This document shows positions 26,197-36,564 of a DNA stretch of 64,000 bases, piece after piece; within the stretch, counting starts at the first letter, position 1; each line of letters starts with the position of its first letter. The DNA lies in assembly GCA_019722365.1 (NCBI GenBank), contig JADFUC010000140.1, positions 62,001-126,000 on the forward strand. Direction: 5' to 3'. Under the pieces are notes generated by a model, which was not told the origin of the DNA, ran no database searches, and was given only the letters and a program-made list of their open reading frames with translations. The stretch comes from Lithospermum erythrorhizon. Its lineage: Eukaryota > Streptophyta > Magnoliopsida > Boraginales > Boraginaceae. A program made the position numbers and the translations under genes.

Positions 26197-28870
26197 CTAG
26201 TATGTCTTTACCAACCTCTCCACTCTTTCTCTCAAAGAAGGAGTGAGCATTTCACAGGTAGTCAAAACACCAACAGATTCAACTACTCCCCTTTTAACGA
26301 GAGATCTAATAGCTGTTGCCACACCTTGGGAAATTGAATCTTTCCTATCTAGGTCATAGTTCTCGAGCAAATAGATGAGAAAATCAAGAAGAACATGGGT
26401 TATATCAATGTACTTCGGAATAGAATTAACCATCAATAAGATTGCTGGCTCAATGTTCATAATATTGTCCACTTTCTCATCAAAGAAAAGCCAATCATAA
26501 AACAATGCCAGTTTAACATTAGCTTCAATATATTTCTTTCGACAGACTGTTAGTAACCAACCTATCACAGCCCATCTTGGTATTATATCTGATTGGATAA
26601 TTTCATTACGGGGGTGGTGTCCGCAGCAAATAAACCTAACAATGTCAATGATAAGTGTCTCCCTCTCAGGCACTGAAAGATGCTTCCTTGCAAACCACAT
26701 CTGATGTCTTTTTTGACTACCCAACTTGACATGAGTGAGCAAAAATTTCAAATGTAATTCCATTTCAGGAGTAATCCGAAGAACAAAATACATGCTGGAA
26801 GTCCTAGCATGGTAAATCTGTGAGATATCAACAAATCCATCAGTCTTAAATTCACTCGGATTCAGAACCAAATCCTTCCATATAGCTCGAAAATCGGGTA
26901 TATGCACCAAGTCCTGCAAAAGCCGAACAAGATCTCTTCCAATCTTCAAACATAAGTGGAACTGCTTTCTCAACATTCGAATGGAAAACTCAATCTCCTT
27001 CTGCTTCAAGACCTCAAACTTCGGATCAAGTTTTACCCTATAATGATCAGGAAGTAACCGAAGAAAAACATACAATGCACTAGTCAAAACCAATGGCTCT
27101 TCCTCTAATAATGAACCTAATTTTGTCCATAAAAAGACTTTATCATCTCTAAGCACAACCATAGATTTCCTTGACTGCAATCCTCCTTACCTCAACAATT
27201 TGGCTCCTAAAGAGCCACCAATAAACCATCAATTCCCACAGAAGAGACATCCACCATCTCATGAACCACCCAAAGCAATTGAATTTTCACAGAACCAACT
27301 AACTTCACATACATTTGATTAACAACCTTGGTAAGAATAGAGGTAAAATAACCATATCCATCCGTGATGATACCATGCAAGTGCTTAATGTGAACCTTGG
27401 AAAAGTGGGGCTCGCATAACATCCCAAAAAGAATTGCTCTATTCAAGATGTGATACTCTTCATGGGTTGGGATTGATAGGGAAAAAGGAGGTCTTAGTTT
27501 AGGCTCAAGAAGCCCATAGGCATCTCTAAGTGAAACTTCCAGTTCAATTTCTGATTCATGAGGCGCAAGGTGGATTAACTTTGGAGCCATGTGCCACCTA
27601 AAAAGGGATTTTACGTCTTGTAATGAAACTACTTCTCTGTAATTCATAAGCAAAGAAATTAAGAACATAAAAATAATATTTTACGCAAGTACAATACCTA
27701 TTTTTTGTCCGATCCTACATAAGAAGCAGCAGGAATTGACATTCATACTTTCAAAATTGTCACCTTATTAGATTTTAATCATTATGGTTATCGATCACAG
27801 CTTCACCACTTATGGACTAAACACTATACATCTCAATCATTGAGACATTAATCACCGTGAAATTCATCCAAAGTAATAAATGTATAGTCTTTCTAATTGT
27901 TCAGATAAACATACAATATATCTCTTATACTAGGAGGAACCTATATACTCTTTGACCATTTTTTATCTCAGAAAAGCGATAAATTTTTTAAATTTTTTAT
28001 CACTTCAGCAAAATCAAAAGTTGATAGTTAACAACAAATGCTTAAACATAAACAACAAAAGTTAAATACAAGAATTTATATAATATCCCTCCATCTAGAA
28101 TAGATTCACCAATTTGATTTTGAATTGTTAAAATTAACAAACTTTATAGCCTTAATTGATATATATAGTTGGTTTAAAACAAAATTATATAGAAAATAAT
28201 GAAGTCCACTAAAAATACTAGCATTTGATAATATTTTCATCAAATATTATACAACAATATACAAAGATGTTTGAATTCAAGCAAAATTAAGAATACATAA
28301 GCTCGTCTAGTTGGTACGACTAGGCGCTTGCTATGTCCTCGTTCAACTCCACCTCAATGACATGTTTCGACATTTTCTTTTGGCAAGATATTATAGAAGC
28401 AGTATATGGAGCTATAATGTTAGATGGGCGTAAGGTATTTTCCGTGTCTTGAGTGACAAGTTAGACTATCGGTGGTACCAAACGAGTAGCAAATACAAAG
28501 ACCCTTCGTGATTAAAGTAACATTTTTGGCCGACCTAGCCTTTTTATTACTTATAAAAAAAGAGTTCAAATTTAACAAGTACAGAATCAGAGTTCAAAAT
28601 TACACCATCTTTTTACTTGGAGTACAAAAATAACATAAACTAATCAATTGAACAAATAAGAGAGAATAGTACTCCGTATAAGATAAACAGAAATTACAAC
28701 TAATCATCATACTAAATAAAGAATAAGGGATTTAAAATAGTAAAGTTATGTGATAATATTGAAAAATAAGATTAATCATCTTGGTTGAAAAATAAATGTC
28801 GAAAAAAAGAGACTTACCTACAGATAATATAAGCCTTGGGGTTGAAAATGACGAAACGAGAGGCGCTCAT
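26197..28870 (-). pseudogene. INTS3: Integrator complex subunit 3 homologue, frame damaged
   Basis: Homologue of subunit 3 of the nuclear Integrator complex, which cleaves snRNA and other nascent transcripts; the same protein also joins the SOSS DNA-repair complex in animals. Two long blocks fit the family: 27597-27210 (with APHESE, LRPPFSLSIP, LCEPHFSK and KHLHGIITDGYG) and 27170-26200 (with GNLWLC, EEEPLVLTSALY, LPRW-like IIPRWAVIGWLL and KLALFYDWLFF). A first coding exon at 28870-28818 ends in the donor TAG|GTAAGTC and joins the acceptor TTTTAG at 27598 in frame, giving a start MSASRF; the classical start would be Met at 27590. Between the blocks the frame meets TAG (27209-27207) and TGA (27194-27192), then slips by one base at a T5 run (27135-27131). 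The gene is therefore either a recent pseudogene or an intact gene with sequence errors. The end at 26197 is uncertain: a donor-like TTG|GTAAAG lies at 26212, so C-terminal exons may be missing. Confidence 0.7.
28296..28560 (+). mobile_element. Possible tRNA-derived SINE in the Integrator gene intron
   Basis: AGCTCGTCTAGTTGGTAC followed about 30 bases later by CGTTCAACTCC resembles the A and B boxes of the internal polymerase III promoter of plant SINEs. The end is placed at the A-rich ATAAAAAAAGAG. It lies antisense within the first intron (28817-27598). Target duplication was not established. Confidence 0.35.
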
Positions 28871-28990
28871 GGAAGGGGCAACACTATACACACACCGTGG
28901 AGCTGCGGGCGCTACTCGCTAGTTTAAGGTAGGGCTTAAATTCTTCTTCCCACTCGAACAGCTCAGTTTTCGAGAAGGACACACCCTAAC
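28818..28990 (-). promoter_or_regulatory. First exon and 5' untranslated region of the Integrator homologue
   Basis: GC-richer than the A/T-rich DNA on either side, it holds the coding part 28870-28818 plus upstream sequence with CT-rich tracts typical of plant 5' leaders. The transcription start is not determined. Confidence 0.45.
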
Positions 28991-29100
28991 AATAACAAAA
29001 AAGGCTCTGCAATCACTATTTTGTCCCTATGAAACTTCCATAAACACTATACTTACAAATAGACGGGGCTAGAATAGTAATTTCATACCTAAAATTTTAC

Positions 29101-29171
29101 TGTTACGAGGTGGGGTAAGGGGTACCCAAGAGGGGTTGGGAGGCTGGTGTTACGAGGTGGGGTAAGGGGTA
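29101..29171. repeat. Perfect 24-bp direct repeat
   Basis: The 24 bases from 29101 recur exactly at 29148-29171, with a core of GAGGTGGGGTAAGGGGTA; the spacing is 47 bases. G-rich and upstream of the Integrator gene. Role unknown. Confidence 0.9.
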
Positions 29172-29563
29172 TTTTGTGTTTTATTATACTAATATTTGTA
29201 TCTTATTTAAAATATGATCAACTAGCTTCTAAATTTAACGGGTCTATAAAAGATTCTCCTCCGAAAAAAAAAAAAAACTAGTTTTGTATTTAAAAATTGA
29301 CCCAAAAGTTGAATATATGTATAAATTTGATTTGACCCTTTATTAAAATTTAAAATCTGTTAACTATAACGTGAAAAGTGGACGAAATCTCCCAAATAAC
29401 CAATTCCGATAGTTTGACGGAGAAAGTGACCGATTTCAAAAAATCGAGGGGGCACGATCGCCTTTAATTTAAAAGGTGAAGACTTAAGCTTTTTAAGTAG
29501 TTTGGGCGGTAGATAGATAACAAAGAATTTTTTCCTTAATTTATTTAAGCTTTTTTAATATAT
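29172..29563. other. A/T-rich flank between gene island and block B
   Basis: No gene seen. Contains an A14-type run near 29263 and ends in TATAT (29559-29563), the presumed target duplication of element B. Confidence 0.5.
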
Positions 29564-30065
29564 TGATAATCCCATAATTAAACGGGTCGATCCAAGGTCC
29601 AACCGTCAGTTCATAAGAAGGATCATGATTTAAGAATCGAATAAATGGACTTCGACTCCACGGGCGGCGTGCGTTAATACTAGGGCCCACATTAAGAAGG
29701 TCAATCGCCCGTACCGTAAGAAGAACAAGACCGTTATGTCCAATGGCTGATTCGGGCGCCATTATGGGGTAATTAAGGCTATTATTAAACTACTCCTTAA
29801 TGAGTCAAAGATAATTATTAATCGGAAATGAACGGAAACCATCAAGCTCGACCAAAGTAACTGCCTTCAAACAACTATAAAGGTAAACCTCGAGGTCAAT
29901 CAAGTAAGTCTACTATACCCTCTTTATTGACTTGATCAGTTCGAGTGTTTTAAAGCAGACAACCGTCTTTTTGTTTTCTAGGAACGCATTAATGAGAAAG
30001 GCGTGATCAAAGCTTTGACTTGGAGGATTGGTGATCCGCCCACTAACAAACCGGATCGATCATCA
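29564..30065 (+). repeat. 5' LTR of gypsy element B
   Basis: 502 bases, starting TGATAATCCCATAATTAAAC and ending ATCATCA. A TATA-like ACAACTATAAAGG is at about 29870. It aligns with the 3' LTR (44697-45236) from end to end with many small indels and with the units of the array at 1-1790. Confidence 0.7.
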
Positions 30066-30440
30066 TTGGCGACCACAACGGTTACTTGCATTGAGAAAGT
30101 CACCACCCACACACCTTATCCATCATCATGGCCATCATCACGGAAGCAAACGAGCATGACGGAAACCACCCTCAAAACCGAGGGCCTAACCCGATGATCT
30201 TCTTGATCAACTTACGGACTGGGAACCGCGTCGAAGTTGGAAATTGACACCCAATCGAGACGGGCGTGATAATTCAAGAAACGAAGGTGACTATCATTGG
30301 CGCAAGCTCCGGGAGCAGATCCCCGCTTAAGGAGTGAGAACTCGCGGGAGGTATCGCCTGTCAGAGGATTGTGATGTGAGACCTACACCCACACTCCCCT
30401 GCACACAGAACAACGAGCTACCACTGGCAGCAAAGTCGCC
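30066..30440 (+). other. Primer-binding site and leader of gypsy element B
   Basis: TTGGCGACCACAACGG starts right after the LTR, in the place and with the opening expected of a plant gypsy primer-binding site. The leader aligns with 1791-2090. The 64-codon frame at 30003-30197 is not a gene. Confidence 0.55.
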
Positions 30441-31515
30441 ATGAATTTATGTAAGGGAGACACACGCCTGCCTCACCGACGCTATGGCAACCTTTACGAC
30501 GGTAAATGGACGCCCTCTTCCAATTGGGCTGGTTGGACAAACCCGACAAGGAACCAATACCGATTCAAGAGGACCAGCCCCCTTTTCTCCCCGACATGCG
30601 GGTGTACCATCATACCGGGCAGGTTAAAACTCCCCGCCTTCATCAAATTCACTAGGAGGACGGATCGTGAGGAGCACAGAAAGTTCCGGGCCCTAGATGT
30701 CCTTCCATCAGCCGGACAGCACTGGTGGTATTCTGTGGCCTTCCCGGCTATCTTAGTCGACCGCGCTAAAGTGGTTTAACCAGCTGCCCTAGGCGACATA
30801 AGGTTCGAGGAGGCGAAGAACCGGTTCAATAGAACTTACGCTATGGGAAGAGTCCAACAGACAAAAGATGAAAGCATTCCCTCATTTAATTTCATCGATG
30901 TAGGAGACTAAGTCAACGCTTCTCCTTCCAGAGCGGTTTCAACGGAGTTCAACCCGATACTGTGAGCTAATCAAAAAGATAGACGCGACGCTATGAGCTC
31001 AGTGGATGAGCAAAGCCTGAGTCACTCCTAAGTGTATGCCTCAAGATTTGGAGAAGGTTAATGAACGGCCGGTAAGTACATTCGGATCGAGGAAGGTAAG
31101 AGGGCCGAGAAGTAAAGTGGAAAGTCACTGCACGAAAGACCGGGCGGAGCCCTCAAGGCTAAGGCTCGACAGATCCGGGCGCCGACAGCAGCGTACTCCC
31201 GGACCGAAGCGTTTCTAAGGGAAGTGCCTTTTCACTTCTGTGGAGAATCCCAGGAAGAGTGAAGGAGGTTGGCGAGGGAAGACACACCGACTCCCTCAAG
31301 ATCTCACCGGTTGTTCTCGCAGACGAGCCTCACCGCAACCACCACGATGTAAGACCTCGATCAAGCAGGCGCGCAGTTCCGACAGCACCACAAGGACCAT
31401 GTCTATTTTCCCGATGACCGCCGCCACCAAGATCGAGACATGGAGAAGCTCATTCAAATGGGGCGCTTGAAGGATTACATCCACGTGCGAGACCCAGAGC
31501 GGAATCGCTGCTTTT
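30441..31515 (+). pseudogene. Tat-type Ty3/gypsy gag remnant, block B
   Basis: Second copy of the capsid gene seen at 2100-3300. A 112-codon frame at 30441-30779 covers the N-terminal part and reaches the capsid core (AFPAILVDRAKVV at its end). The core continues in other frames to about 31110 (KYIRIEEG-like residues at 31072-31098). The C-terminal HKDH motif is at 31389-31400, followed by EKLIQMGRLKDYIHV in one frame at about 31440-31488, which fits Tat gag proteins well. Frames change at least five times. Confidence 0.65.
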
Positions 31516-31885
31516 AATCTGGGAAAGATAGATCCTCACGGACCTCCCAATATCACCGAAGGGTAACTTCATCTGGGGCAGAAGTGGGGGAAGCGACTTT
31601 GAAGTTACTGCAGACGGCCTGCCAGCAGACATATGTAAAGAACCGCAGGGCACGTCCGGAGATGATTTTGAGGATGTAGTGCCCACACGAAGATCTTTGG
31701 TCATCACCCCAAGGATACCTGCTAAACTCGAGGCGGGACTTGACGTTGGTAGACATAGGAAGCCTGCGACATCTTGTTTTCGATGCATATCAAGCTGTGG
31801 ACGAGTCAAGCAAATCAGATCGTAGAAACCTCGCCGCGGATTTACCTGGACGTAAAGTTCTCGCATTTAATGTCATTTTATTCGA
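31516..31885 (+). pseudogene. Tat-type gypsy protease remnant, block B
   Basis: Aspartic protease of the gypsy polyprotein. VDIGS at 31749-31763 stands where the family has a D-T/S-G-S active site, so the second residue is replaced by Ile. It is followed by LVFDAYQA and SKSD, which fit the Tat protease. The frame is open from 31740 to 31931, but beyond about 31885 the sequence is already copia LTR, so the junction cuts the domain. Confidence 0.6.
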
Positions 31886-32560
31886 CCAAAAGATTCTCAG
31901 ATGTGCCTTTCTTGTGAATAAAGTTAAATGAGAAAATTCCTGTAACCTTCCCAATTCATTTTATTCGACCAAAAGACTTGTAGAGATGAGAATTCAAATT
32001 GTCCTAAAGCATAATTCTAACCACAAAACGGCCTTTATTTTGTATGGCTAAGAAATGAAAATTTAGAACCCTATGCATGTGTTTTAGTCGACTATTTCAT
32101 CACAAAAAGAGGTGGTAAAGCTTTTGCTAAACACTTCACAAAAGCCTAAAAACTAGGATTTTGAACCCTATAAATAGGCCATTTTTTCATGAAGAAATCA
32201 CCATTCACTTTTTGATACTACTTTAAAAGAAAAAAAGCTCTGCTTTCTCTCTCGGGCTCTAAAGAAAGAGGCGGAAAATTCCATTGAACGCCGCCTCAAC
32301 CCCGATCATAGTTCAATATTTTAAATGGGTTCAGTAAAACCTCCGAGGGACTTGCTGCTCGCTGATTTGGACAAATTCTATGCTTGATGCCCGTGTGGGG
32401 TCTTCATCACAATATTCCGCCGTTTCCTGCTATTTTATTCCGTAAGAACGCTACACATATTTTCTCACTTTAATTATTGTTTATACAAGTGGTAAAGTGA
32501 TCATGAAAGTAGATTCGTATCCAAATAGTGGTATTGTTATAATATTATTTATAAATCGAA
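31886..32560 (+). repeat. 5'-truncated LTR of copia element B
   Basis: Enters the LTR in its middle, at the point matching about 4945 of element A, and continues through the TATA box CCCTATAAATAGG near 32168 to the shared TATTATTTATA end. The first 400 or so LTR bases and the gypsy DNA before them are missing compared with block A, which indicates one deletion across the junction. Confidence 0.65.
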
Positions 32561-34187
32561 AGAATTGGGTCTCAGCCGATTACTAGATTGTATTTATGTA
32601 ATTAATGTGCTGCATGAATTTCATACGTTCGAATACATGCTATATTTTGCTTTATGTTAATCTTTAAACTTGTTTATGCATGAATGTCAATTAAATATGA
32701 TTAACAAAGAGTCGGCCAAATTAATAATATCAGAATATTAAAATACTGGACACTGTTGTATCTGAAAATTATTTAATGGAGTCGAAAAATATAAAAGTCG
32801 AAATCACCATCACCCCTCGGGAGGAACGTGTGAAATCACACGTCCACCCATCCGAGTCCGAGATGGTTTCGGACCTAGGGTTTTCGAACCCTAGGGTTCG
32901 AACCATATTCGGGCCAGTTTCGGCTCGGCCCGTTTATCGTTCGGTTGGACTTTTCGGCTCGTTAAGATGTTCGGACATCGATTAAATTGATTTGAAATTA
33001 ATTTCTTTTCCGGATTAATTTCTTCAATGTAATTTATTAAAATTAAATAATCCAATTAAATTAAAATTTGTTTTAATATGTTAGAATATAATCGAAATAG
33101 ACATACTTTTCGAACATAAGATATAAGTATAATATTATTTGATAATTAAATGCTTATATAATAACATAAAATTATGAGTTAAATTTAAATAAGGAAGTGT
33201 TTATATTATTCTTTATACTAAACTATATGTAATTCGATTAGCGAATATGTACCTATTCGATTAACTCATCTATGCTATATTTGTATAAATATAATTTTAG
33301 ATAATTAATTTATTCATGTATGCTAATATATAATTATATATATCACGCTGGATGCCATGAGATTTATGATACTTAATTTTACCAGATTTTAGAAATACTA
33401 CCGTATGGTTTTGGCTTAAAAGATGAACGACTGCGGATTTAATTATTATTTAACCTGTGAATAATTAAATTAAGCATCCACTGTAGAGTCGTTAACTAAA
33501 AATAGTTAATGTAGTTAAAGAACTAGAATAGTTTCCGTATTTTTCAATGCGTAAGTCATACCATGTATCTCGTTGTTATATTTAGTCTTAATGATTGACG
33601 GATATAAAATTAGCTCGATAAATGTATGTCTTAGCATAATCGTAAGTACATGACTAAGTATAAGTAATCCCACCATTAAGTTAAGTACACCAAACTCTAA
33701 AGTCGACAGGTCACTTAGCTAACGGACATGTTAGTATGACAATGCTACGCCTCTCGAGATGCTCCTCACGGGAGAGTACACGAACGACTCGAGTCTAGAC
33801 TGTAAGCCGACTCATCCATTCTCAAAATGTCACCGGTTTTTGCTTAAAATAAAAGCACGATGTCTGACATCGGACCATTGACCAACGAGTCAAATAATAT
33901 AGTCGTGTTGGAACTTTTTAGTGACTAAGCGGATTATGTTTATCATACTAGTATTTGATCATCTACTCCATATGATTGAGGTTCGATCGTATGGAGTTTT
34001 TGGTATACTTTGTATTTTTCAAGGGAGTTTAAGCACTAGTATTTATGTCATAATTATTTTTGTAATGAGAACTATCTATATAATAAAATTGACTATTGCC
34101 TGCTTTATACCTTCCTAGCCAAAATGACATCTAACACTAATAACTCGAAAATCCTCCGATCCGTGACAAAAATGCAAACTCGATGGC
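32561..34187 (+). other. A/T-rich leader or spacer of copia element B
   Basis: Counterpart of 5656-7296. Contains two strong palindromes at 32826-32843 and 32883-32902. No credible reading frame. Confidence 0.5.
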
Positions 34188-36564
34188 ATAAATCGCATCC
34201 ACCCGCCCAGCGTCGCCGAGGTTGTGTTCTGTCTAAATTGGGACACTGTGAGTCACCAAATCACGGATGACTCGTTCAAAAGACCATGTCCTTACATAAA
34301 CAAATAAAACAAGATACATCGAAAGAATGCTTTTATGAAAATAATCCATCGTGGATATTCCCTAACCACACAACAAAACCAATATACAATAATCTCCCAT
34401 CTACAAAAATATCATCAACAACAATAGAGTCCGAAAATTTTGAAATAACAACATAGAAACTGACTACAATAAAAAACAACAAGATCAGAGGATCTACTGC
34501 CAATCTGCCGCTCACCTAGCACTACATGAATGATCACTTGCACAAGTCCAGAACTCAAGACTCAATTAACTCGCACAAAATGAAACGCCGCCCAAAGAGA
34601 ATAGCGTAGTTTTGTAGTTTTGAGCGAATACTTATCTCAAGAGCGGAAATTAACTCACACCTACCTAAGTTATAATATAAGAATGGCTAGCTTGCACAAA
34701 TTGGGATAGACATGCGTAATACTATACAACTCAAGGCCATAATAAAGAAAATATCAACAACATGTTCATATCATGTCAAGAGATCATAAAAAAGTATATC
34801 TATATCACATCTCGTGATCATGAATTTATGTGCCTATCCAACCAAAAACATGCACAATCTAATAATAAAGAACATCCAACACAACTCGCATTTCAAGAAA
34901 ACAACGACAACAATACCCAATCAAGTCCAAAACTCTACTCTATCAACCAACAATGTAAAAACATCACTTACTAACAACTGTAATTCATCCAACTCCACAA
35001 CTCTACCAACAACGCTGTATTGGCTCACCCCCACAACTAACAACTCATCGTGAACTGGATTTCTACAACTAATGCTTATATAATCAACCTCAACCTCAGG
35101 AGAAACTTATGCCCGTCGACATGTTTGGCAAACAACACACACATAACGAGGTACGGTAGACAATACAACATACTCATACCAAGTATAAGGCACAATGATA
35201 ATACAACCAAACATACATCAACAACCACTACACAACTCATTCTATGCCACTCCAACCAACAAAACACTTACAATCCAAATGACCAAAATAAAATTTAAAA
35301 ACAACTCATCCTAATTCAACTCAACCTCATCTCAAGACGCCTATAAATCCCACAAAAATACCATACACAACCCAACTACTCATCCAACTAATCATAATCA
35401 AACAATCAACACAAAATATATAGCTAAACATGCTAGCAAGTATGACCAAAATTCAACACATTCACGAAAAAGTAAACTAATCTACACCCGTGAGATAAAT
35501 ACTCACCTTGACTAGCACAACAAGGCCTCGCGACTAGCCAAGTGCTCTTCCTACGCCCGACGCCTAAACTCAAAAACACCGGTATACAATTACTACTTAC
35601 TACCATTTAACTCCATATAGTTAACTATCCAACTTTACAACAATTTAGTTACCAAATATTAACTTAAGGTGGAAAGATTACTACGCGGGCATAAACTACT
35701 ACTAAAACAACAAAATTTCCACCACCCCACCTCACACCCACACTAACATTTAAAACAATTTCTAATTAACCCAAAATCAATTTTCCCAAACAAGTTTACC
35801 CATTATTAATAACCTTTATTCCAAAAACCCAAATACTACTCACTTTACCCAACCCATTTCCAACATAATCTCTTACAACAACTTAAAAGTCAAAACTTAT
35901 CCTCTAAAACAACTATATTAAAGTCCAATAACATACTTTTACCAATTTATATTTTCTTCAAAAAAAAAGTCAACTAGTCTCCACAAAAGTCAACTATCAA
36001 CATTCAACACATTTCAACCCCAAAAATCAATTGTTAAAACCTCTAACCACATAATCTAAGCTTAGATGATACCTATATATCATTTAAAGTCTCAAACTCA
36101 AAGTCAACTCAAGAGTCAAACTTTCAAGATTGTCAACTATTGCTCAAAATGATTAGATTTGAAGATTAAAAACATACCTCGATAATCCAGACGAGGAAGA
36201 TTATGGACCTAGTTTCACTGGGCAAGATTTCACCAAGAAAATGAAAAAAATCATGCTGAGATGGGTAGCTCGCCCTCAAGAGAAGAAGTGGGTCAAAGAT
36301 TGGAGGATTTAATGCATTTACTGGATTGAGGGGTCAGGAGATATTTAGGATGATGTTAAGCCCGCTTGGTTTGGCGGTTTTAAACTCGCCTCGGCTTAAC
36401 AACAACACAACCTCACATGCACTTATTTTCTACCCTCGAATAATATTATCACCCAACCGATATTACTACTATTCGACTACAAATTTTATTTCTTACCACA
36501 CAACACTCAAACGAGCCACTAGAATAATATTAAAATAATACTTATAGATAACGAGTTATCTCAT
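34188..36564 (-). repeat. Inserted LTR of a third family, opposite orientation, block B
   Basis: Counterpart of 7297-9592, aligned over its full length, at the same place within the copia element. The left terminus is decayed; the right end is near AACGAGTTATCTCA at about 36550-36564. Frames within it (for example 35050-35298) have low-complexity, N/T-rich translations and are not genes. Confidence 0.5.

Noticed and set aside
31450..31866. 138-codon minus-strand frame
   Set aside because: Shadow of the gag-protease region on the other strand, where VDIGS and HKDH identify the true direction.
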